12,317 nucleotides of DNA. It comes from CAYWNK01 sp047639615. GTDB lineage: Bacteria; Planctomycetota; UBA1135; GCA-002686595. Positions 6,959-12,317 of this stretch are shown piece after piece. The position numbers and the translations under genes were made by a program. Where the stretch lies: assembly GCA_047639615.1 (NCBI GenBank), contig JBLIOL010000156.1:1-12317 (forward strand), in the 5' to 3' direction. The first letter of the stretch is position 1, and every line of letters begins with the position of its first letter. Below the pieces are notes generated by a model. That model searched no databases, was not told the origin of the DNA, and saw only the letters and a program-made list of their open reading frames with translations.

Positions 6959-6988
6959 TTGGAACGAAGCCGAGCGCAGCTTTAGATT
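6959..6988 (+). promoter_or_regulatory. Possible promoter of the type III PKS operon
   Basis: TTGGAA (6959-6964, 4 of 6) and TAGATT (6983-6988, 4 of 6) are spaced by 18 bases. Transcription from about 6995 would give a leader of some 150 bases containing the hairpin at 7010-7023 (GTGCG/CGCAC, followed shortly by TTTT) and the palindrome at 7047-7060. The rest of the 6878-7142 interval holds two further small inverted repeats (6935-6949 and 6953-6980) and no gene that I can see. Confidence 0.3.
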
Positions 6989-7046
6989 GCGCGCCATCGC
7001 ACCTCGCGCGTGCGGGCTCGCACACTTTTGCATTAGCGGATGGTAA

Positions 7047-7060
7047 GGCAACTAGTTGCC
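7047..7060. promoter_or_regulatory. 14-bp perfect palindrome, operator candidate
   Basis: GGCAACTAGTTGCC reads the same on both strands and lies about 83 bases before the PKS start codon. An outer GGT (7042-7044) and ACC (7060-7062 region, offset by a two-base bulge) extend the symmetry loosely. It stands in comparatively AT-richer DNA, where a 14-bp perfect palindrome is less likely to be chance. A dimeric TetR- or MarR-type repressor is the usual user of such a site, but no regulator gene is present in the window. Confidence 0.5.
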
Positions 7061-7129
7061 ACCTTAGGCGATAGTCAGAGCAGCGAACTCGCAGACGTAA
7101 CTGCGTATTCGTCATCGACTAACAGCACT

Positions 7130-7135
7130 AGGAGA
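7130..7135 (+). promoter_or_regulatory. Shine-Dalgarno site of the type III PKS gene
   Basis: AGGAGA, seven bases before the ATG at 7143. It is the only clear Shine-Dalgarno among the genes of this window, which supports the PKS start and sets this gene apart from its neighbours. Confidence 0.85.
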
Positions 7136-7142
7136 AATCCCA

Positions 7143-8252
7143 ATGATCCTCGCAAGAGCCCATTCCGCGCGCTTGGCTTCCGTGGCCACAGCCATGCCCG
7201 CAAATGCCATCGACCATGATTCCGCCATTTTTGCGCTGCAGCGGCTATTCCCCGAGGAGAAGGCCGCATTCGTGGACAACATTGTGCGTAGATCAGGTGT
7301 AGACACGCGCTATTCGGTATCCAGCATGGAGCAAATCCTAAACGGGGATGGCGACTTTGGTGCCAGGAACGAGCGCTACCACATTGCTGCACTTGAGCTA
7401 GCTCAGGCCGCGGCGGAGAAGGCCCTGCTGCGCGCCAACCTGCGTGCCGATGAGATCGACTTGATCATTGATGTGTCCTGCACGGGCATCGCCATCCCTG
7501 CTTTGGATGTGGCGCTCTCCTCTAGGCTTGGACTGCGTCCGGACACGCGCAGGATCCCGATCACGGAGGCGGGATGCGCTGCAGGGGCCTTGGCCATTGG
7601 AATGGCGGCCAACTTCGCCGCGCAAGGACTACGCGTGCTCGTAGTCGCTGTGGAAACCTGCACCCTCTCTCTTTGCCGGGGGGATGCGTCGCGCACTAAT
7701 TTGGTGGCCTCCGTACTCTTCGGGGACGGGGCCGGTGCCGCAGTGGTCCTACCCCACGGCCCTGGGCCTGAACTACGCGCCATCGCCTCGCACCTGATTC
7801 CGGACACGCGTCACACCATGGGCTTTGACATCGGCTCGCACGGCATGCAGATCCGCCTTGAGCGAGAGCTGCCAGGGTTGCTGCGCGACAACCTCCCCGG
7901 GGCAATCGAGCGGTTCTTGACCAGCCATGGGCGCTCCAAAGGAGACATCGGCCTGCACATCGTGCATCCGGGCGGTCGCAAGATTCTGGAGGCCTACGAG
8001 GATCTCTTCGAGCTCGGCCGCGGGGGCCTGGCCCACTCACGTGAGGCTCTGCGCAAGTATGGCAACCTGTCCTCGGCTTCCTTGCTCTGCGTACTCGAGG
8101 AAGCCTGCGAGGCGGCTATCGAGCTGCCCGAGGGGCAGGAAGCGCTAATGGTGGGCGTCGGCCCGGGCCTCTCCCTTGAGTTCTCCATCATGGGCTGGAA
8201 TGAGCTGCCCAATTGGGTGCACGAGCTGCACACGACCGGGGCGAAGGCCTAG
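7143..8252 (+). CDS. Type III polyketide synthase (chalcone synthase family)
   Basis: 369 residues, the usual length of bacterial type III PKS. The catalytic triad is complete: C145 in TEAGCAAGA, H275 in HIVHPGGRKIL and N308 in YGNLSSAS. Other family blocks are VSCTGIAIP (111-119), GDGAGAAVV (194-202), the DTRHTMGFDIGSHGMQIRL region (221-239) and the C-terminal GVGPGLSLE loop. Wording such as HPGG and YGNLSSAS separates it from KAS III (FabH). Such enzymes extend a CoA- or ACP-bound starter with malonyl-CoA and cyclise it; those paired with an ICMT-family methyltransferase make alkylresorcinols or alkylpyrones from fatty starters. Starter choice cannot be read from sequence, but the partner genes point to a long lipid chain. 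First gene of a four-gene operon, with a good Shine-Dalgarno and a palindrome upstream. Cytoplasmic or membrane-adjacent. Confidence 0.95.
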   Translation: MILARAHSARLASVATAMPANAIDHDSAIFALQRLFPEEKAAFVDNIVRRSGVDTRYSVSSMEQILNGDGDFGARNERYHIAALELAQAAAEKALLRANLRADEIDLIIDVSCTGIAIPALDVALSSRLGLRPDTRRIPITEAGCAAGALAIGMAANFAAQGLRVLVVAVETCTLSLCRGDASRTNLVASVLFGDGAGAAVVLPHGPGPELRAIASHLIPDTRHTMGFDIGSHGMQIRLERELPGLLRDNLPGAIERFLTSHGRSKGDIGLHIVHPGGRKILEAYEDLFELGRGGLAHSREALRKYGNLSSASLLCVLEEACEAAIELPEGQEALMVGVGPGLSLEFSIMGWNELPNWVHELHTTGAKA

Positions 8253-8815
8253 TGCTGAACGCGCAGGGACACCAAGGCCTACTCCTCTTTGGAGGACTCA
8301 TCGCCCTCGTAATACTCGGACGGATTCAAGAGATTCTGCGTTCGCGTCGCGCACTCGCCGAGCTTTCGCCGCGGGCCCGGGCTTTCGATGAGCCTGGCAC
8401 TTGGCCCCTCATGGTGCTGGCACATGTCTTGCTACTCCTGCTGCCATGTCTAGAACTCTGTTGGCGCGGCGAGCTGATAGCCCCTGCGCTGTTTTGGCCC
8501 TCGGTAGTGCTCATTGCCTGCTGCACGGGCTTGCGCCTGTGGACGCAATGGGCGCTCGGAGCGGCCTGGAACGCTCGTGGCGTAGTGGATCCTGACTTGG
8601 GCTTTGAAACGCGAGGCCCCTACCGCTACCTGCGCCACCCGAACTACCTAGCCGTGGGAGTGGAAGTGGTTGCCCTCCTACTAGCCAGCTCCGCTTGGAT
8701 ATCAGCCCTGCTGCTACTACCCCTGCACACGATCATTCTGAAGCGCCGTATACGCGCCGAGGACCATGCCATGAATCAACTCCCGGGATACACGCAGGCC
8801 TTTTCTCATCAATGA
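8252..8815 (+). CDS. ICMT-family membrane O-methyltransferase
   Basis: 187 residues from the GTG that shares one base with the PKS stop codon (TAGTG). Hydrophobic segments at about 9-23, 53-70, 79-93 and 138-158 flank the family signature GPYRYLRHPNYLAV (122-135), and RIRAEDHAM (167-174) matches the C-terminal RIxxEE-type cofactor-binding element of isoprenylcysteine carboxyl methyltransferases. In bacteria, members next to type III PKS genes (SrsB of Streptomyces griseus, BpsB/YpbQ of Bacillus subtilis) O-methylate the phenolic lipid or alkylpyrone, so that is the likely role here in the inner membrane. GAAGG just upstream is a weak Shine-Dalgarno. A longer frame from 8213 overlaps the PKS end and is not needed. 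Downstream, its stop overlaps the next start (ATGA). Confidence 0.92.
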   Translation: MLNAQGHQGLLLFGGLIALVILGRIQEILRSRRALAELSPRARAFDEPGTWPLMVLAHVLLLLLPCLELCWRGELIAPALFWPSVVLIACCTGLRLWTQWALGAAWNARGVVDPDLGFETRGPYRYLRHPNYLAVGVEVVALLLASSAWISALLLLPLHTIILKRRIRAEDHAMNQLPGYTQAFSHQ

Positions 8816-10086
8816 GCACCCTTCTACTAGCTCTAGCCCTTGCCGCGAGTGCGGCTCCCCAAACCGAGAGCAGCAAGGCTCACGATGCACCGGCCATTCA
8901 ACGCTTCGTTATCGATGAGACGCGCAGCGTGGTCGGCTTCGATGGAACTTCCACCCTGCACGACTTCGAGGGCCGTTGCACGGTCATCGGCGGTGAGCTG
9001 CGCGTGGATCCGAAGTCGATCGTCGACTCCGTCGGCGGCGAGTTCTGGATTCCCGTCAAGGACCTGAGTACGGGTAGCGGCGGCCGCGATAAGGAGATGT
9101 ACCACGCACTCGACGTGAAGCACTTTAGCCGCATCTCCTTCAAGCTCGAATCCGTGGCCCAGGACGCAGCGGGGCAGCTATCCGCCAACGGCCGCTTCAC
9201 GATCCACGGGGTCTCGCGAGCGCGTCACTTCGACTTCAGCCTCGAGCCACTGAAGAGCGGCGGATGGCGAGCGCAGGGCGGGATCTTCTTCAACATTACC
9301 GACCACGGTGTAACGCCGCCTTCGAAGGTCGTGGTTGGCATGCACGACAAGGTGCGCGTGTGGTTCGACTTGGCCTACGTGCCCGCGAAACTCGAGCGGG
9401 CCGGCGCGCGCGTTCAAGCCATGCAGCTGAACACGCTGATCGAGCCCCTCGGTGGCGAGGCCCTAACCAAGCGCAGCGAGGCCACCCTCTGGTCCATGGG
9501 TAGTCAGGTGCTCCTGGAGCGCAGACATGACTGGATCCTCGCGGATGAGCGCAGCGCTGCGCTGCTCGACCCTCGCCTGGCGACGGGCACGAGCATGGGC
9601 GAGGTAGCGGAGACTAGCTTCGCTGAGAGCCAAGCCCTAGTCGCGAGCTTGCGCTCCAAGCTGAGCAAGTTGAGTGGCAAGAAGCTCGAGAAGATCGGAC
9701 CCAAACTAGAGGCCTCCATCGCACGCACCATGGAGAGCCTGGCTTTCGCGCCGGCACCCGGTCCCGCGCAGCTTGTTCGGGGTGAAGGCGGAGTGCTTAC
9801 CATCGAGCTGGGCGGCCAGGTCTGGGCCAGCTTCGAATCCCTCAGCGGAGATGCTCCCTTCCCCACCGCCTTGGCCGCCTTGGAAGGAGTCCCGAGCGAG
9901 GTTCGCAAAGCCCTACTGCAACTGCGCGGATTGCCGAGCCGCTTCCTGATGCGCACGGCGCAACCCACGCGCCGCACGACTATCCGAGGCAGCCTAGACG
10001 ACCCAAGGGACGTGTCCACGCCGACCTGGGTCTTCGACCCCCAGTTCTTCGCACCCAAGAAAGCCGCTCACGTAGACGGTCAATAG
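8812..10086 (+). CDS. Secreted YceI-domain lipid-binding protein with extra C-terminal region
   Basis: 424 residues. The ATG overlaps the methyltransferase stop (ATGA), indicating translational coupling. A short hydrophobic signal (residues 2-14, ending near ASAAPQ) suggests export, although it lacks the usual basic start. Residues about 30-192 are a YceI domain: RFVIDETRSVVGF, TLHDFEG, a GRDKEMYHALDVKHFSRISF block, FTIHGVSRARHFDFSLE and ITDHGVTPPSKVVVGMHDKVRVWFDL. YceI proteins are lipocalin-like barrels that bind long polyisoprenoid or fatty chains in the periplasm. The remaining 230 residues match nothing I know; they include a Lys/Leu-rich helix (about 281-306) and end without a membrane anchor. 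Position inside the PKS operon makes the polyketide lipid, or its intermediate, the obvious candidate ligand (inference). Confidence 0.9.
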   Translation: MSTLLLALALAASAAPQTESSKAHDAPAIQRFVIDETRSVVGFDGTSTLHDFEGRCTVIGGELRVDPKSIVDSVGGEFWIPVKDLSTGSGGRDKEMYHALDVKHFSRISFKLESVAQDAAGQLSANGRFTIHGVSRARHFDFSLEPLKSGGWRAQGGIFFNITDHGVTPPSKVVVGMHDKVRVWFDLAYVPAKLERAGARVQAMQLNTLIEPLGGEALTKRSEATLWSMGSQVLLERRHDWILADERSAALLDPRLATGTSMGEVAETSFAESQALVASLRSKLSKLSGKKLEKIGPKLEASIARTMESLAFAPAPGPAQLVRGEGGVLTIELGGQVWASFESLSGDAPFPTALAALEGVPSEVRKALLQLRGLPSRFLMRTAQPTRRTTIRGSLDDPRDVSTPTWVFDPQFFAPKKAAHVDGQ

Positions 10087-10110
10087 CTACCCCCCCCACC
10101 GCACGACAGC

Positions 10111-10626
10111 ATGTTCCGATCACAACCCAGCGCCCCCTTCCTGGCCAGTATCGTCCTCACCCTCCTCGCCAGCGGCTGCAACTCCGGAGGCATGGCCTGG
10201 CGCTCCATCAGCTTCGCGGAAGCCGAGGACGTACTCGGGGACTCGGGACCTGTGCTAGAGCTAACAGGAGCACTGCCACAGGCCTTCCTAGCAGGCTCCG
10301 GAGAGGCACTGCTGCTCGCTCGGCGCGAGCTCCTGAGCAGCCAGCCCAAGGCACTCTTCACCAGCGTGCTGGATCTGTCGAGACTCGATGCTGCGGGTGC
10401 TTTGGCCCTCTCGGATGCGGCCTTGAACGAAGCCCTGGAAGTGGATGGACTGCTGCTCCTCGATCACTCCGGCGCAACGGTAAGCGCCCTGCTCGACAGC
10501 CGCACGGGAGTCTGGCTCGTGCGCGTGAACAAGAAATCCGAGGTCGTCGCCGAACTGGAATGGCACGGCACGGCCATTTCCTCCAAAGCCAGCGCCGAAT
10601 TGCTGGGGCTGCAAGCGAAGGACTAA
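10111..10626 (+). CDS. Small predicted lipoprotein of unknown function
   Basis: 171 residues. A signal peptide with one basic residue (R3), a hydrophobic stretch at 9-20 and the lipobox-like LASGC with C23 predict a lipoprotein; the -3 position is Ala rather than Leu, a relaxed but accepted form. The mature part is Leu/Ala-rich with alternating helices (about 35-110) followed by strand-like LLLLDHSGATVSALL and VWLVRVNKKSEVVAELEW. I recognise no family. It follows the YceI gene by 24 bases and is probably the last gene of the operon. No Shine-Dalgarno. Its stop codon overlaps the convergent oxidoreductase gene by four bases. It may work with the YceI-domain protein outside the membrane, but this rests on position only. 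Confidence 0.82.
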   Translation: MFRSQPSAPFLASIVLTLLASGCNSGGMAWRSISFAEAEDVLGDSGPVLELTGALPQAFLAGSGEALLLARRELLSSQPKALFTSVLDLSRLDAAGALALSDAALNEALEVDGLLLLDHSGATVSALLDSRTGVWLVRVNKKSEVVAELEWHGTAISSKASAELLGLQAKD

Positions 10627-11834
10627 GACGACTTGCGCACCGGGCGCAGGATCGCCCTGATCCCGTGCCGAATAGCAGGTCCGACCAACGCAACCTCGCC
10701 CATATTCGCGTGCAACATGTGCCCGAAGAGCTCCGGCGAGCGTGCTAGCAACTTGATCATCAAGCTACGCAGGCGCGGATGCCTGGTGAAGAACATCGCG
10801 AAGTCCGTGACCTGAATATAGAGGCTGGCCAGCTCTTCGATGCCCTCCTCAAAGCGCTTGCGGCCGGCCTGCGTGTGCCACTCAGAGAGAGTCTCAGCCA
10901 GCAGTTCAGCTTGCAGGAAGGCAAGTGAGATGCCCTCGCCCGTGATCGCATCGTAGAACAAGCCCGCGTCGCCGATCAGAGCGATGCGTCCCTCTAAGTG
11001 GGTCGTCGCCCGCTGGGGCAAGGGGCCCCAGCTGCGCATGGGGCTAGTGCGTTCGGCACCGCGTACGCGCGCGTGCAGTTCGGGGAAGAAGCGGAATAGG
11101 CCCTCCTCCAGGGATACGCTTAAGCCGTCCACCTTGCGTGGCTGGACTCGATCCTGATCCCAGCCAAAGTTGACCTCCACGCAGTTCTCCCCGCTGGACG
11201 CCACGTAACACTCGATGCCATCCTCCCACCAGACCTGCACAAGGTCATCCCAAGGCTTGATCGCATAGTGCACCCGCGCGCCCATACGGCCCGGCTGCTT
11301 GCCAGGAGCGCGCTCGCGACCTCCATCGCGCCCAGCCAGGCGGCGCACCTTTGAATGCAAGCCGTCGGCGCCCACCAGATAGTCGTAGCACTCCTCGGCC
11401 TCGCGCCGCGTACCGTCGAGCGCGCGCGTGGTGATGCTCACGGAGTCCGGCATCAGCTCAAGGCGCGCGAGCTCCGTGCCCGCGCGCAACTCCAGTAGCG
11501 GTTCTTCCTGAGCCAAGCCAAAGAGCGCTTCGCTCAAGGCCAAGCGGCGCACAACCAACCCAGGCTGCCCTCGAAAACGCCCCTCCGCGCGTGCACCACC
11601 TGAGTCCACGTAGCGCACTCCCCCGAAGGCGCGCATGCGCCCCGGATCGATCCGTTCGAGCAAGCCCGCGCGCTTCATCACATCCACACCGATGGGCATG
11701 ATGCCCTCGCCGCAGACCTTGTCGATGGGCCAATGCTGGCGCTCGATGAGCACGCAGGCTACGCCGCTCCGCGCGAGCAAGATCCCCGCCATCAGCCCGG
11801 CGGGACCACCGCCGATAATCGCAACCTTGGTCAT
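10623..11834 (-). CDS. FAD-dependent oxidoreductase, geranylgeranyl reductase/aromatic hydroxylase family
   Basis: 403 residues, ATG start. Class A flavoprotein motifs are all present: GGGPAG (8-13) with E31; DKVCGEGIMPIGV (38-50); Arg in VVRRL (94-98); the DG motif VGADGLHSKVRRLAG (154-168); and the GD motif IALIGDAGLFYDAITGEGI (284-302). The family covers geranylgeranyl reductases and FAD monooxygenases that reduce prenyl chains or hydroxylate rings. Relatives with a DKxCGEGxMP motif are often found beside type III PKS genes, and SrsC in Streptomyces griseus is a flavoprotein that oxidises the methylated phenolic lipid. A tailoring step on the PKS product is thus plausible. It is on the opposite strand, its stop (TAG) overlapping the stop of the lipoprotein gene, and follows a small membrane protein gene by 25 bases. 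The Shine-Dalgarno is weak. Hydroxylase versus reductase is not decidable from sequence. Confidence 0.92.
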   Translation of the reverse strand: MTKVAIIGGGPAGLMAGILLARSGVACVLIERQHWPIDKVCGEGIMPIGVDVMKRAGLLERIDPGRMRAFGGVRYVDSGGARAEGRFRGQPGLVVRRLALSEALFGLAQEEPLLELRAGTELARLELMPDSVSITTRALDGTRREAEECYDYLVGADGLHSKVRRLAGRDGGRERAPGKQPGRMGARVHYAIKPWDDLVQVWWEDGIECYVASSGENCVEVNFGWDQDRVQPRKVDGLSVSLEEGLFRFFPELHARVRGAERTSPMRSWGPLPQRATTHLEGRIALIGDAGLFYDAITGEGISLAFLQAELLAETLSEWHTQAGRKRFEEGIEELASLYIQVTDFAMFFTRHPRLRSLMIKLLARSPELFGHMLHANMGEVALVGPAIRHGIRAILRPVRKSS

Positions 11835-11859
11835 GCCTGCCGAGGAACTCGCGTGCCGC

Positions 11860-12258
11860 TTAGGGCTTCTGTTGGTGCGGTGCCCAACCCATCTTGGGGG
11901 CCATCAAGCCCAAGATCACAGCCACCGGCAGGTAGGTGGTCGGCGGAAACATGCAGTACAGACCGCAGGCCACGGCGATCCCAAAGCGCATGCGCTTCGG
12001 GTAGCGCAGCTCGCTGCTCAACCACCAACCGCAGAGACACCCTATGGGGAAGCCGAATTTGACACCCAGGGCACCCAGAGTGGTGAAATCTACCGCATCC
12101 AGAAGGCCACCGGCGATCAGCGTGCCGTAGCGGCTCGCCAATAGCCGAGCCAGCATGCTGCCACGGGAGGTGCGCTTCGGCTGGGGGCGCGGCCCCTTGT
12201 CGTCTGTAGGGTCGTAGGGCTCGGCCTCGACCTCGATGCGTTCACTTGTACCGGTCAT
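11860..12258 (-). CDS. Small membrane protein of unknown function
   Basis: 132 residues from the ATG at 12258; an earlier ATG at 12297 would add 13 residues of no obvious character. The first 35 residues are polar and charged (acidic 9-20, basic 24-32), likely cytoplasmic. Hydrophobic segments follow at about 45-65, 68-80, 92-104 and 109-121, with a conserved-looking GGLLDAVDF and PPTTYLPVA, suggesting three to four membrane passes. I do not recognise a named family with confidence. It is 25 bases upstream of the FAD oxidoreductase on the same strand, so the two are probably co-transcribed, perhaps placing the flavoprotein's work at the membrane. No Shine-Dalgarno was seen, and nothing recognisable lies between it and the window end (12259-12317). 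Confidence 0.82.
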   Translation of the reverse strand: MTGTSERIEVEAEPYDPTDDKGPRPQPKRTSRGSMLARLLASRYGTLIAGGLLDAVDFTTLGALGVKFGFPIGCLCGWWLSSELRYPKRMRFGIAVACGLYCMFPPTTYLPVAVILGLMAPKMGWAPHQQKP

Positions 12259-12317
12259 GATGGGATTAGCTGCTCTGCCTAGGAGCGTGTCGCGCATAGC
12301 CGAGTTTGCGAGGCATG

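Noticed and set aside
6878..7142. tRNA or other RNA gene between the oxidoreductase and PKS genes
   Set aside because: Small hairpins are present, but no cloverleaf, T-loop GGTTCGA-type motif or other known RNA signature was found.
8213..8251. ATG start at 8213 for the methyltransferase, inside the PKS gene
   Set aside because: It would add 13 polar residues overlapping the PKS C-terminus; the GTG at 8252, coupled to the PKS stop, gives a normal family N-terminus.
7143..8252. KAS III (FabH) rather than type III PKS
   Set aside because: Both have a Cys-His-Asn triad, but the HPGG, YGNLSSAS and GCAAGA wording and the C-terminal GVGPG loop fit the chalcone synthase family; FabH usually shows HQAN and GNTSAAS.
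10623..11834. Calling the flavoprotein a true SrsC orthologue
   Set aside because: The motifs support the wider class A flavoprotein family, and it lies on the opposite strand; sequence alone does not separate ring hydroxylase from prenyl-chain reductase.

Overview
This window is high-GC bacterial DNA with no mobile elements, no CRISPR array and no recognisable RNA genes. It holds ten protein genes in three groups. The best guess for the source is a member of Planctomycetota or a relative. The reasons are the divergent RNase HII-like protein with a GIDEAG.GP.LGP start, a bacterial Pus10-type pseudouridine synthase, a long Asp-box lipoprotein, and the near absence of Shine-Dalgarno sites (only one gene has a clear one). 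This is inference from gene content; no taxonomic marker gene is present.

Left part (1-3364, minus strand). A 7-bp GC tandem repeat with G-quadruplex potential (11-94) lies downstream of a 748-residue secreted lipoprotein carrying seven Asp-box (BNR) motifs (206-2452). Upstream of it is a Pus10-like tRNA pseudouridine synthase (2516-3364). This protein keeps the catalytic domain and a DnaJ-like four-cysteine insert but has no THUMP domain. A strong hairpin sits between the two genes.

Middle part (3551-6844, plus strand). Prolipoprotein diacylglyceryl transferase (lgt), apparently on a leaderless mRNA, is followed by an RNase HII-like protein whose GRG substrate motif reads GLG. Next comes a TTG-initiated FAD/NAD(P)-binding oxidoreductase of the UDP-galactopyranose mutase/amine oxidase type, closed by a perfect 10-bp hairpin. 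Lgt would modify the two predicted lipoproteins encoded in this window.

Right part (about 6959-12258). A four-gene plus-strand operon encodes a type III polyketide synthase (Cys-His-Asn triad intact), an isoprenylcysteine methyltransferase (ICMT)-family methyltransferase (1-nt overlap), a secreted YceI-domain lipid-binding protein with a large extra C-terminal region (4-nt ATGA overlap), and a small lipoprotein. Its leader has hairpins and a 14-bp perfect palindrome. Converging on it, with a 4-nt overlap of stop codons, is a minus-strand pair: a small membrane protein and a geranylgeranyl-reductase-like FAD oxidoreductase. PKS plus ICMT-type methyltransferase plus flavoprotein matches the known logic of the Streptomyces srsABC and Bacillus bpsAB phenolic-lipid/alkylpyrone pathways. 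The coupled YceI protein and lipoprotein suggest, as inference, that the methylated lipid is carried or held outside the cytoplasmic membrane. This locus is the strongest candidate for an undescribed system here.
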